A stretch of DNA of 64,000 nucleotides, from the NCBI GenBank assembly GCA_023458315.1, contig JAEXAH010000144.1, positions 4,577 to 68,576 of the forward strand, written 5' to 3'. Below the pieces are notes generated by a model. That model made no database searches, had not been told where the DNA came from, and was given only the letters and a program-made list of their open reading frames with translations. Numbering within the stretch: the stretch's first letter is position 1; the number at the start of each line of letters is the position of its first letter. Shown piece after piece: positions 34,106 to 41,871 of the stretch. Both the position numbers and the translations under genes were made by a program. The stretch is from Pseudomonadota bacterium (GTDB lineage Bacteria; Pseudomonadota; Alphaproteobacteria; Rhodospirillales; Magnetospirillaceae).

Positions 34106-34882
34106 ATGCGCATGTTGTCGGTCTGGTTGGTCGGGGCCTGTCTGTTTTCCGGGTCGGTGTCGGCGGCCGAACTGGTGCGCGCCGCCTACGAGGACAAGCC
34201 GTTGCCGCCCTTTTACATGGGCAGCGGCGCCGAGCCCGACCCGGTGGCGCCCGGCGTGTCGGTGGAATTGCTGCGCGAGGCGGCGGCGGCGGCGGGGATC
34301 GAGATCCAGTTCGTGCGCCTGCCGTGGGCGCGCTGCCTGAAATCCCTGAAAAGCGGCGAGGTGGACGCCATCTTCAACGCCTCGTTCAAGGAGGAACGGC
34401 AGGAAGCGGGCGTCTATCCCATGGTGGCGGGCAAGCCCGATCCGGCGCGACGCATCGCCAACCTGTCCTACATGCTGTATCGGCTCAAGGATGGGCCGGT
34501 CAGTTGGGACGGCAAGGCCATGGGCGGGCTGGACGGTGGCCCGGTGGGCATCCAGGCCGGTTATTCGGTGGCCGAGGATCTGGCCCGGCTGGGCCTGAAG
34601 GCCGAGGAAGCCGCCGACACCGTGACCAATTTCAAGAAACTGGCGTCACGGCGCATCGCGGCGGTGGCCCAGTTGGAGGTGGCGGGCGATTCCGTGCTGG
34701 GGCGCGGCGATTTTCCCACCATCGAAAAGGCGCAGCCGCCGCTGGTGACAAAGGATTATTTCCTGATGTTCAGCCACCAGTTCTACGACAGCCGCCGCGC
34801 CACCGCCGAGAAGCTGTGGGCCAAACTTGCCGAAATGCGCGAACGCCGCGCCGCCGCCATCACCGCCAAGTACGTGCAGTGA
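34106..34882 (+). CDS. Periplasmic solute-binding protein, family 3-like
   Basis: 258 residues from the ATG at 34106 (MRMLSVWLVGACLF), which gives a clean signal peptide ending at VSAA. The mature protein has the family 3 start PPFYMGSGAEPDPVAPGVSV and ELLREAAAAAGIEIQFVRLP, then WARCLKSLKSGEVDAIFNAS, and late VTKDYFLMFSHQFYD. Such stand-alone binding proteins without permease genes often act as sensors or belong to signalling systems. Ligand unknown. No transporter genes adjoin it. Its stop nearly meets that of the phosphatase gene (34883, minus). Confidence 0.85.
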   Translation: MRMLSVWLVGACLFSGSVSAAELVRAAYEDKPLPPFYMGSGAEPDPVAPGVSVELLREAAAAAGIEIQFVRLPWARCLKSLKSGEVDAIFNASFKEERQEAGVYPMVAGKPDPARRIANLSYMLYRLKDGPVSWDGKAMGGLDGGPVGIQAGYSVAEDLARLGLKAEEAADTVTNFKKLASRRIAAVAQLEVAGDSVLGRGDFPTIEKAQPPLVTKDYFLMFSHQFYDSRRATAEKLWAKLAEMRERRAAAITAKYVQ

Positions 34883-36394
34883 TCACCCCTGCTTGAGGAC
34901 GATCAGCGTCAGGTCGTCATAAAGGGGGTGGCCGTCGGCGTGGCGCTTCACGTCGTCGATCACCGCCTGCTTGATGGCCTCGGCCGGTTGCGCGGCGTGC
35001 AGGCGCACCGTCTCGCACAGCCGTTCCAGGCCATAGAGGTTGTGGTGGTGGTCGGCGGCCTCGGTGATGCCGTCGGTGTACAGCACCACGGTGTCGCCCT
35101 GGTGCAACAGGATGGTGGTTTCGGCGACGAAGGCGCCGATATCGTCCACCAGACCCAGCGGCAACCCCAGATCCATGGTGTCGATCAATTCGACCACGCC
35201 GCCCGCCCGCACCACGATCACCGATTCGTGCTGGCCGCTGATGCGCAGATGCCCGGCGGCGCCGTCGTCGCCGCCCGGACGGTAATCCAGCAGCGCCAGG
35301 GTCAGGTTCTTGTCGCAGCCCATGCGCTGGGTGTTGTGATAGATGGTGCGGTTCAGCACGTCCAACAGCCGCACCGCGTCCTTTTCGTCGCTCGTCACCA
35401 GGGTGCGCACGGCGCTTTGCGTCATCAGCATGACCACGCCGCTTTCCAGGCCGTGGCCGGTGACGTCGCCGATGCCGATGCGCACGCGGCCGTTCTCGCC
35501 TTGCAGGATGTCGTAGTAATCGCCGCCGACCTCGGTGGCCGGTTCCATGTAGGCGGCGACGTCCAGGCCGTGGATGCCCGCCAGTTCGCCGGTGGTCGGC
35601 AGCACCATCTGCTGGATGCGGCGCGACACTTCCAGTTCGGTGCCCAGCCGCACGTTCTCGGCCTGGGCGCGGTCGCGCTGGTCCATGCCCTGCTGCGCCG
35701 CCACCAGCATGGCGTTCAGCGACTGCACCAACTGGCCCAGTTCGTCGCGGGCATGGCCGGGCAGCGGCGGGACCAGCAAGGCGCCGGGCCGCGTCGGGTC
35801 GATGCGCCCCACCACCTGTGCCAGCCGCACCAGCGGCCGGGTGATCATGATGTAGAAGACGGCCACCACCAGCGCCACGATGCCCAGCGCCCGGCCCAGG
35901 CCCAGGGCAGCGTTGACCGTGGCGCGCTGATAGAAGCCGCGCGCCATGTCGGGCACCGACAGGGTCAGGCCCAGGCCGCCGACGGCGACGCCGCCGCCCG
36001 AACGTTCGCGCACCAGGGCGCGGCGGGATTCCATCATGTCGCCGAACAGGGCCAGGGCCAGGGCATCGGCGCGTTCGCTGCCGCCCGAGCGGGCGCGCTC
36101 GGCCAGCACGTCGCCGAAATTGTCGTGCAGGCGGACGGCGGCGACCACATCATGGGCCAGCAGGCCGTCCACCACCCGCTCGGCCAGATCGGGGCTGAGC
36201 TGATAGGCGGCCTCGACCGCCGAACCGTCGACGGTGTCCAGCAATTGCGACACCTGATGGTGCAACTGGTCACGGGTGGCGCGCCAGTCGAAATACAGTT
36301 CCAGCAGACTGCCCGCCAGGCCCAGCACCAGCACCACGGCCACGGTGACAAGCCCCTGCTTGGCGGTGATGCCCCACGGCGCGCCCTTTTCCAC
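34883..36394 (-). CDS. Membrane SpoIIE/PP2C-type serine phosphatase with HAMP (SiaA/RsbU-like)
   Basis: 503 residues from a GTG at 36394 preceded by G-rich sequence. Two helices (about 12-34 and 165-187) flank a short periplasmic domain. A HAMP region follows (ITRPLVRLAQVVGRIDPTRP), then a coiled coil and a PP2C/SpoIIE catalytic domain with EVGGDYYDIL, IGIGDVTGHGLESGVVMLM, GLPLGLVDD and VVLYTDGITEA, so the metal-binding Asp residues are intact. Such phosphatases dephosphorylate STAS-domain antagonists. The STAS protein is the next gene upstream (36446). It is the last gene of a four-gene operon. Confidence 0.92.
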   Translation of the reverse strand: MEKGAPWGITAKQGLVTVAVVLVLGLAGSLLELYFDWRATRDQLHHQVSQLLDTVDGSAVEAAYQLSPDLAERVVDGLLAHDVVAAVRLHDNFGDVLAERARSGGSERADALALALFGDMMESRRALVRERSGGGVAVGGLGLTLSVPDMARGFYQRATVNAALGLGRALGIVALVVAVFYIMITRPLVRLAQVVGRIDPTRPGALLVPPLPGHARDELGQLVQSLNAMLVAAQQGMDQRDRAQAENVRLGTELEVSRRIQQMVLPTTGELAGIHGLDVAAYMEPATEVGGDYYDILQGENGRVRIGIGDVTGHGLESGVVMLMTQSAVRTLVTSDEKDAVRLLDVLNRTIYHNTQRMGCDKNLTLALLDYRPGGDDGAAGHLRISGQHESVIVVRAGGVVELIDTMDLGLPLGLVDDIGAFVAETTILLHQGDTVVLYTDGITEAADHHHNLYGLERLCETVRLHAAQPAEAIKQAVIDDVKRHADGHPLYDDLTLIVLKQG

Positions 36395-36416
36395 CCCCCG
36401 TTCCCCCCTTTTTGAT

Positions 36417-36434
36417 GGCCCGCCCGGCGAGGGC
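36417..36434 (+). repeat. Tail fragment of the two-hairpin repeat
   Basis: GGCCCGCCCGGCGAGGGC matches the tail of copies A-C, but no paired stem precedes it. It lies between the STAS and phosphatase genes, so it may be a decayed copy. Confidence 0.35.
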
Positions 36435-36445
36435 TATAAAAACCT

Positions 36446-36790
36446 TCAGATGAATTCCATGCGCAGGGTCGGCATCAGTTTGCTCAGGTTGACCAGCGAC
36501 TTGCTTTGCCACGCCACCGCCTTGGACCCCAGGATGGTCAGATCGACGCTTTTGCGGTTGCGGATCTCGATGACGAATTTGGACAGGGTGGCAATGCCGG
36601 AACTGTTGAGGAATTCCAGCCCGCGCAGGTCCAGAACCATGGACCCCTGCGGCACCGCGTCCAGCAGGAAGCGCGAGATGGGGGCGTATTCCTCGAGCCC
36701 GTTCAGGCGCAGGATGCCCTTCAGCGCCGCGCTGCGGGCCTCGGGATCCCAATCCAGGGAATAGGTTTCGCCGGTGATGACGGTTTGCAT
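36446..36790 (-). CDS. slr1659-type STAS-like antagonist protein
   Basis: 114 residues. Key stretches are GILRLNGLEEYAPISRFLLD, VLDLRGLEFLNSSGIATLSK and AWQSKSLVNLSKLMPTLRMEF. The SSG in the middle is where STAS anti-anti-sigma-like proteins are phosphorylated on Ser. I recognise the pattern as the slr1659 superfamily of regulators. In partner switching such a protein binds a downstream target in one phosphorylation state. It lies between the putative kinase (slr1658-like, 36888) and the phosphatase (34883), which fits. Confidence 0.85.
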   Translation of the reverse strand: MQTVITGETYSLDWDPEARSAALKGILRLNGLEEYAPISRFLLDAVPQGSMVLDLRGLEFLNSSGIATLSKFVIEIRNRKSVDLTILGSKAVAWQSKSLVNLSKLMPTLRMEFI

Positions 36791-36841
36791 GCTTTATCCT
36801 TGTCACACTCGTTCCGGAAATTCCCACCCATGGCCGGAAAT

Positions 36842-36886
36842 TTCCTATTGCCCCTCGCCGGGCGGGCGCATCCGCGCCCTTGGCCG
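36842..36886 (-). repeat. Two-hairpin dispersed repeat, copy C
   Basis: On the minus strand: GCGGCCAA, stem GGGCGC, loop GGAT, stem GCGCCC, tail GCCCGGCGAGGGGCAAT. It abuts the stop codon of the upstream gene; the TGA at 36888-36890 stands where copies A and B have the ATTGA loop of hairpin 1. Confidence 0.72.
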
Positions 36887-36887
36887 C

Positions 36888-37454
36888 TCAGATGTCCAGC
36901 CGCACCTGGGTCGTCACCCGCATGCCGCCGTCGTCCAAATCCTCGAAGCGCCAGGCCAGCCGGGCGCCGTAATCGTTGATCATGGTCAGCAGGCCCAGAC
37001 CCGAGCCGCCGGTTTCCGCCGACCGTTCCAATTGCCGCACATACATGTCCGTCGGGTCCGATGCCGCCAGTTCGCGCACGAAGCCCAGAAAGGCGCGGCC
37101 GCGTTCGCCGCCGGTGGCGTTGACCCCGGTGAACAGGATGGCGTCCTGCGCCAGCACCAGCCGGATGGTGGTGGGTTGCCCCAGATGGTCGGCGCTGTAT
37201 TTCATGGCGTTTTCCAGCAATTCGTTGGCGATGTAGTTCACCGCGCCACGAATCTCGGCCTGCCGGGCCTGGCTGTCGGGGTCGTGTTCGTCCCGGGGAA
37301 AAAAGGTGGTGACGTAATCGGCCAGGAAGTCGGCCGACAGGCCGTTGTTGCGCCAGCGTTGCTTGAGCGGCACCGAACTGGGCGAGAAGGTCAGTTCCAG
37401 ACCTTCCTTGACCGCGCCCTGTTCCAGGTCGAATGCGCCGATGACCTCGCTCAT
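36888..37454 (-). CDS. slr1658-type GHKL ATPase-like regulator (putative STAS kinase)
   Basis: 188 residues from the ATG at 37454 (MSEVIGAFDLEQG), with a G-rich ribosome binding site. It has a GHKL-type fold: N-box YIANELLENAMKYSADHLGQ and a late GGSGLGLLTMINDYGARLAW. The middle is VNATGGERGRAFLGFVRELA. No phospho-accepting His is present. I recognise this as the slr1658 superfamily, which is found paired with slr1659. The likely role is Ser/Thr kinase or binding partner of the STAS protein; this is inference from the pairing with a PP2C phosphatase. Confidence 0.82.
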   Translation of the reverse strand: MSEVIGAFDLEQGAVKEGLELTFSPSSVPLKQRWRNNGLSADFLADYVTTFFPRDEHDPDSQARQAEIRGAVNYIANELLENAMKYSADHLGQPTTIRLVLAQDAILFTGVNATGGERGRAFLGFVRELAASDPTDMYVRQLERSAETGGSGLGLLTMINDYGARLAWRFEDLDDGGMRVTTQVRLDI

Positions 37455-37514
37455 GTCCCACCCCTGAGAGTCAGCTGTTCGTATTAGGCATTGGAAGCAC
37501 GTATTAGGCAAGAC

Positions 37515-39716
37515 TCAGCCAGCGCCGCGCAACCACGCCCGGCCCCGGGCATAGGCGGCGGCGATGCCGTCGGCCAGCCGGATGGCATCGTCCAGCCGCC
37601 CCTCGCGCATGGCGCCCTCGACCGCGCCGCACAGCCGTTGCAGGCCCACCAGCCCGACCTGCCCCGAGGCGCCCTTGAGATCGTGGGCGGCCTCGGCCAG
37701 TTCCTTGCCGTCGCGCATGGCGATGGCCGCCGACAGGCGGCTCAGCAGCTTTTGCGCGGTGACGTGGTATTGCGGCACCAGTTCGGCCAGCGAATCCTCG
37801 CCCAGCATCTCGCGCAGGGCGTCCAGATGGGTGCGGTCGTAATCCTCGCCCTGGCGGCTGCCGGCGATGCGGGCCACCGCCTCGGCCAGTTGTTCGGGGC
37901 TGAACGGCTTGGGCACGAAATCGTCCATGCCCGCCACCAGACATTCCAGCACCTCGTCCTGGGTGGCGGCGGCGGTCAGCGCCACCACCGGCAGGTTGCC
38001 CAGCGGCGGCGGCAGGGCGCGGATGGCGCGGATGGCGGCGATGCCGTCCATCACCGGCATGTGGCGGTCCATCAGCACCAGATCGAACGTGCCGCCCGTC
38101 AACTTTTGCAGTGCCTCGGCGCCGTTTTCGGCATGGGCGACGCGGTGGCCCTGGCGTTCCAGCATGCCCACCGCCACCCGGCGGTTGACCGGATTGTCCT
38201 CGCCCACCAGCCCCGACAGGCTGGACAGGGCGGGGGCGGCCTCGGGTTGGGCGGGGCCGGGCGCGGCGGCGGCGCGGCGGCTGTCCGCCGGGGCCAGCAG
38301 CCAGTCCAGGGCGGCGGCCAGGGTGCTTTCCCGCGCCGGTTCGCTGACCGCCGCCGTCAGGCCGCTGTCGTCGGACGGCCCCAGGCCGCCCGCCGGGCAC
38401 AGGATCACCGCCGGAAGTTCGCAGGCGGCGGCCAGACCGCGCGCGGCGGCATGGGGCAGACGGGCGCCCGCCACCAGCACGTCGCCGGGGCGGCGCCGCG
38501 CCGCCACCGCCTCGGCGGCGACGGCGTCCACCGTCACGCCCCAGCCCGCCAGGGTGCGGGCCAGCAGGGTGCGCACGTTGTCGTCCGGCTCGACCAACAG
38601 CACGCGCGCGGGCACCCGCGCAAGACGGACGCGACGGCCGGGGTCGAAGCTTTCGCCGAGCGGCACGGTGAACCAGAAGGTGCTGCCGCGCCCCGGTTCG
38701 CTGTCCACGCCGATCTCGCCGCCCATCAGTTCCACCAATTGGTGGCAGATGGACAGGCCCAGGCCGGTGCCGCCGAACTTGCGCGATACCCAGGCGGCGG
38801 CCTGGGCGTAGCGGTTGAACAGCCGCTTGCGCCCGTCCTCGCCGATGCCGATGCCGGTATCGGTGACGGCGAAACGCAGCAGCGGCGCGCCATCGGCGGC
38901 GGCGGCGCGCTCGACGCTCAGGGTGACGCTGCCCTTTTCCGTGAACTTGATGGCGTTGCCCACCAGATTGACCAGGATCTGCCGCAACCGCATGGGGTCG
39001 CCCATCACCTGGGCGGGCAGGTCGGCGGCGACGTGGTGGGCCAGGGCCAGGCCGCGTTCGGCGGCGCGCATGGCCATCAGGCCGAAGCTTTCCTCGACCA
39101 GTTGCACCAGATTGACGTCGATCCGCTCGATCTCCAGCCGTCCGGCCTCGATCTTCGACAGATCCAGCAGATCGTCCAGGATGTTGAGCAGCAGCCGCCC
39201 CGACGACACCACCGTTTCCGCCATGTCGCGCTGTTCCGGCGACAGCGGCGTGTCCAGCAGCAGCCGCGCCATGCCCAGCACGCCGTTCATGGGGGTGCGC
39301 ACCTCGTGCGAGACCACGGCGACGAATTCGGTCTTGGCGCGGGCCAGTTCCTCGGCCTGTTCCTTGGCCAGCCGGATGCGCTCGTTCTCCAGCCGCAATT
39401 CCTCGTTGGCCAGCTCGCGCTCGACGTCGATCTCGTCGCTGTGCTCGGTGATGGTCTGGACGATCAGTTCCAGATCGGCCTTCTGTTCCGACAGGGCCGA
39501 CAACAGGCGTTGCAGCTTGACCTCGGCGCGGATGCGCTCGGCGATCTCGGCCCGCATCTGGTCGTTGGCCAGGGCCAGTTCGGCCTCGATGGCGTCGCCA
39601 TGCTCGATGGCGGCCTGATATTCGATTTCCAGGTCGGAACAGCGCTGTTCCAGGTCGGCCATGGCGGCACGGAGCGAGGCAAGCTCATCGCGCAATGCCA
39701 GCACATCGTTGCCCAT
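37515..39716 (-). CDS. Soluble hybrid histidine kinase with two receivers and Hpt
   Basis: 733 residues; ATG at 39716 preferred over the GTG at 39722. No membrane helix. A long N-terminal coiled coil (about 5-130) takes the place of a sensor domain. The kinase core has His in FVAVVSHEVRTPMNGVLGMA, N-box LVNLVGNAIKFTE, G-boxes DTGIGIGE and GGTGLGLSICH. The first receiver (RVLLVEPDDNVRTLLARTLA) lacks the phospho-acceptor Asp, as its strand reads DVLVAGARLPH. The second has EDNPVNRR and FDLVLMDRHMPVMDG. The Hpt His is in AEAAHDLKGASGQVGLVGL. It starts the operon with the slr1658/slr1659/PP2C genes, 60 bases upstream of them. Confidence 0.92.
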   Translation of the reverse strand: MGNDVLALRDELASLRAAMADLEQRCSDLEIEYQAAIEHGDAIEAELALANDQMRAEIAERIRAEVKLQRLLSALSEQKADLELIVQTITEHSDEIDVERELANEELRLENERIRLAKEQAEELARAKTEFVAVVSHEVRTPMNGVLGMARLLLDTPLSPEQRDMAETVVSSGRLLLNILDDLLDLSKIEAGRLEIERIDVNLVQLVEESFGLMAMRAAERGLALAHHVAADLPAQVMGDPMRLRQILVNLVGNAIKFTEKGSVTLSVERAAAADGAPLLRFAVTDTGIGIGEDGRKRLFNRYAQAAAWVSRKFGGTGLGLSICHQLVELMGGEIGVDSEPGRGSTFWFTVPLGESFDPGRRVRLARVPARVLLVEPDDNVRTLLARTLAGWGVTVDAVAAEAVAARRRPGDVLVAGARLPHAAARGLAAACELPAVILCPAGGLGPSDDSGLTAAVSEPARESTLAAALDWLLAPADSRRAAAAPGPAQPEAAPALSSLSGLVGEDNPVNRRVAVGMLERQGHRVAHAENGAEALQKLTGGTFDLVLMDRHMPVMDGIAAIRAIRALPPPLGNLPVVALTAAATQDEVLECLVAGMDDFVPKPFSPEQLAEAVARIAGSRQGEDYDRTHLDALREMLGEDSLAELVPQYHVTAQKLLSRLSAAIAMRDGKELAEAAHDLKGASGQVGLVGLQRLCGAVEGAMREGRLDDAIRLADGIAAAYARGRAWLRGAG

Positions 39717-39822
39717 GGTCACACACCCCCCGGCGTCGCATCGCCCGTTTTAACACGGGGGACCGGAGGGGGGAACCTCGCTGTGGTTGTGGAGGGGGCG
39801 GGGCGGACCCCGGAAACGACGA

Positions 39823-39844
39823 AGCCCCGCCTTGCGGCGGGGCT
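39823..39844 (-). terminator. Terminator after tRNA-Arg
   Basis: AGCCCCGCC-TTGC-GGCGGGGCT about 20 bases past the tRNA 3' end on the minus strand, followed by TCGTCGTTTCC. It ends the tRNA transcript before the hybrid kinase gene. Confidence 0.75.
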
Positions 39845-39864
39845 GTCGTGCTCTCGAAAGGAAA

Positions 39865-39941
39865 TGGCGCGCCCGAAAGGACTCGCACCTCTAACCCCCA
39901 GATTCGTAGTCTGGTGCTCTATCCAATTGAGCTACGGGCGC
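39865..39941 (-). tRNA. tRNA-Arg(ACG)
   Basis: 77 bases including encoded CCA. Acceptor stem GCGCCCG/CGGGCGC, D-arm region TAGCTCAATTGGATAGAGCA, anticodon stem CCAGA/TCTGG around the loop CTACGAA (anticodon ACG), and a T-arm ending GTGCGAGTCCTTT. ACG is normally deaminated to ICG to read CGN codons. The cloverleaf is complete. Confidence 0.97.
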
Positions 39942-40211
39942 TTTTCCTACCGGCCGTTTCCGTCCGGCGAGGTGGCGGAACATACGCAAACTCGATGGGG
40001 GCTGCAAGCACTTTTTTTCAGGGGCGTGAAAATCGGGCCTTTCCCCGATCTTTCCCGCACCAAAGGGTGCAAATCCGGCTTGTGGCCTTGGGAGTGTTTG
40101 CGTAAAATCCCCGACGATTGCGGGGGGCAAGTCATTTTTCCCACAAAAATCAAGGTAATGCTGACCCGGCGGGTTTCATCCCAATTGGCGAACAAAAGGT
40201 AAGCTGTCCCA
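39942..40211. other. Promoter spacer between tRNA-Arg and the lipoprotein gene
   Basis: 270 bases without a gene. It should hold the divergent promoters of the tRNA and of the gene at 40212. A hairpin CCCCG-ACGATTG-CGGGG at about 40109-40125 is followed within 12 bases by TTTTT, which looks like an intrinsic terminator or attenuator in the leader of the lipoprotein gene. Confidence 0.4.
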
Positions 40212-41321
40212 ATGGCCCTGAAGACGACCCATGCCGCCGCCTTGTGCGCGGTTCTCCTGGCAGGCGGATGTTCGTTCGCCGAGGAATCGCTGTTTCCGGC
40301 TTCCGGCACGGTTCAGCCGGCCAACGCCACCGCCACCGGTGCGCCGCCGGCCCTGGGCAGCAGCAACTTCGATCCGCCCGGTGTGACCACCGGCGCCACC
40401 ACCGGCACCTATGTGGGCCAGAAGGTCGGCAGCCTGCGCGGCGACCTGCAACAGCTTCAGGGCATGCTGTCGCGGCACAACCAGGCGCTCCAGGGCATCC
40501 GCAACGACACCGTGCAGGATTCGCAGCGTTATCACGGCACCGTCGCCGCCATCAACGCGCGCTTGCAGGTCGGCACCACCCCGGGCAACCCGATCCTGAA
40601 CCAGCAATGGAACGCCGCCCAGGGCGAGTTGGACCGCATCAACGAGGACGTCCTCAAGATGACCCGCCTCGCCAACGAGGTGACGTCGTCGTCGGCCCTG
40701 TCGGCCTATCTGCTGGAATCGGTGCGTGCCGCCCGCCAGCTTTCCGGCGCCGTGGACGAGGATCATCGCCAACTGCGCATCCTCGAGGATGAAACCAACC
40801 GCACCGTGGTGCTGATCGAACGTCTGCTGACCGAATTGTCGGACGACGTCAACCGTCAGCAGAACTACGTCGCCAACGAGCGCAACAACCTGAACACCCT
40901 GGCCCTGGCCATCAAGAACGGCCAGCTTTACGCCGGTTCGTTCGCCACCCGCCCGGGCAGCTCGATCGCCCCCAGCGCCTACGACGCCCCCATGGCCGCG
41001 CCGCGCGCCGCCGTGACCGCCGACGCGCCGCTGGTGACGATCCGCTTCGACAAGGCCAACGTGAACTACGAAGGCGCGCTGTACGCCGCCGTCAAGGGCG
41101 CGCTGGACCGTCGGCCCTCCGCCTCGTTCGACGTGGTCGCGGTGTCGCCTTCGGGGTCGACCCCGGGCGGTCAGGCGCTGGGCGCCACCACCGTTCGCCG
41201 CAACGCCGAATCGGTGGTGCGCTCGCTCACCAACATGGGCCTGCCCGCCAACCGCATCCGCGTCAGCCAGAACACCAGCCCGGCCGTGTCCAACGGCGAG
41301 GTGCAGGTCTTCGTGCGCTGA
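40212..41321 (+). CDS. Lipoprotein with coiled-coil and OmpA-like C-terminal domain
   Basis: 369 residues. The signal peptide ends in the lipobox LLAGGC (Cys about 20), so it should be lipid-anchored. A Ser/Thr/Pro/Gly-rich linker (about 25-70) leads to a long helical coiled-coil region (about 75-235; VGSLRGDLQQLQGMLSRHNQ, LLTELSDDVNRQQNYVANER). The final 90 residues (APLVTIRFDKANVNYEGALY, then VRRNAESVVRSLTNMGLPAN and RIRVSQNTS) resemble an OmpA/MotB peptidoglycan-binding fold. Likely an envelope protein of the outer membrane. A terminator follows at once. Confidence 0.8.
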   Translation: MALKTTHAAALCAVLLAGGCSFAEESLFPASGTVQPANATATGAPPALGSSNFDPPGVTTGATTGTYVGQKVGSLRGDLQQLQGMLSRHNQALQGIRNDTVQDSQRYHGTVAAINARLQVGTTPGNPILNQQWNAAQGELDRINEDVLKMTRLANEVTSSSALSAYLLESVRAARQLSGAVDEDHRQLRILEDETNRTVVLIERLLTELSDDVNRQQNYVANERNNLNTLALAIKNGQLYAGSFATRPGSSIAPSAYDAPMAAPRAAVTADAPLVTIRFDKANVNYEGALYAAVKGALDRRPSASFDVVAVSPSGSTPGGQALGATTVRRNAESVVRSLTNMGLPANRIRVSQNTSPAVSNGEVQVFVR

Positions 41322-41344
41322 TCCCGACGGGACGGCTGAAGAAC

Positions 41345-41376
41345 AAGGCCCCGGAGGGAAACCTCCGGGGCCTTTT
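41345..41376 (+). terminator. Rho-independent terminator of the lipoprotein gene
   Basis: AAGGCCCCGGAGG-GAAA-CCTCCGGGGCCTT followed by TTT on the plus strand. It also faces the end of sugE on the minus strand. Confidence 0.9.
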
Positions 41377-41387
41377 TGCTGTGGGGA

Positions 41388-41705
41388 TCACGACGGCAGC
41401 AGCTTGAGCCCCAGAATGCCGGCGGCGATGGCCGCCACGCACAGCAGGCGCAGGGGCGACAGACTTTCCCCCAGGACCATGACGCCCAGCACGGCGGTGC
41501 CGACGATGCCGATGCCGGTCCACACCGCATAGGCGGTGGACAAGGGCAGGCTGCGCATGGCCAGTCCCAACAAGGCGATGCTGCCCAGCATGGCGATCAG
41601 GGTGGCGGCGGAAACCAGCGGCCGGGTCAGGCCCTCGCTGGCCTTGAGCCCGGCGGCCCAGGCGATTTCCAGCAAACCGGCGGCGAACAGATAAATCCAA
41701 GCCAT
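41388..41705 (-). CDS. sugE: Guanidinium exporter Gdx (SugE), SMR family
   Basis: 105 residues, four membrane helices. ATG at 41705 (MAWIYLFAAGLLEIAWAAGL) with AGGAGGG 7 bases upstream. The Glu in LLEIAW is the proton/substrate site of SMR pumps. LPLSTAYAVWTGIGIVGTAV is the SugE/Gdx signature, distinguishing it from EmrE-type drug pumps. Gdx exports guanidinium in exchange for protons. The candidate guanidine-II riboswitch directly upstream (41727-41772) strongly supports this assignment. Confidence 0.93.
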   Translation of the reverse strand: MAWIYLFAAGLLEIAWAAGLKASEGLTRPLVSAATLIAMLGSIALLGLAMRSLPLSTAYAVWTGIGIVGTAVLGVMVLGESLSPLRLLCVAAIAAGILGLKLLPS

Positions 41706-41726
41706 GAACGGCCCTCCTGTCGGAAT

Positions 41727-41772
41727 GGGGCCGTCCCCGCTGCGCCGTTGATTGGGCGGGGTCGTCCCCGCC
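41727..41772 (-). promoter_or_regulatory. Guanidine-II (mini-ykkC) riboswitch upstream of sugE
   Basis: On the minus strand two short hairpins occur: GGCGGGG-ACGA-CCCCGCC and GGGG-ACGG-CCCC, separated by about 18 bases. Both have the ACGR tetraloop with G-C stems that defines the mini-ykkC motif. The Shine-Dalgarno AGGAGGG (41712-41718) begins about 8 bases past the second hairpin, so guanidine binding would control its access. Its placement before a Gdx-type exporter is the classic context. Confidence 0.9.
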
Positions 41773-41840
41773 GGGCATGGCTTTTCATATGGCACCGCCT
41801 GCTGGCGGCGCAAGGGCGGCGAGCGGGTGCCGCCCAACAA

Positions 41841-41867
41841 AAAAGGGCGCCCCTGGGGGCGCCCTTT
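41841..41867 (-). terminator. Rho-independent terminator of leuB
   Basis: AAAAGGGCGCCCC-TG-GGGGCGCCCTTTT directly after the leuB stop, continuing into TTGTTGGG on the minus strand. Confidence 0.9.
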
Positions 41868-41871
41868 TGGG

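Noticed and set aside
39865..39941. tRNA-Arg as an integration site for an island
   Set aside because: No integrase and no second copy of the tRNA 3' end were seen in the window; both flanks are ordinary chromosomal genes.
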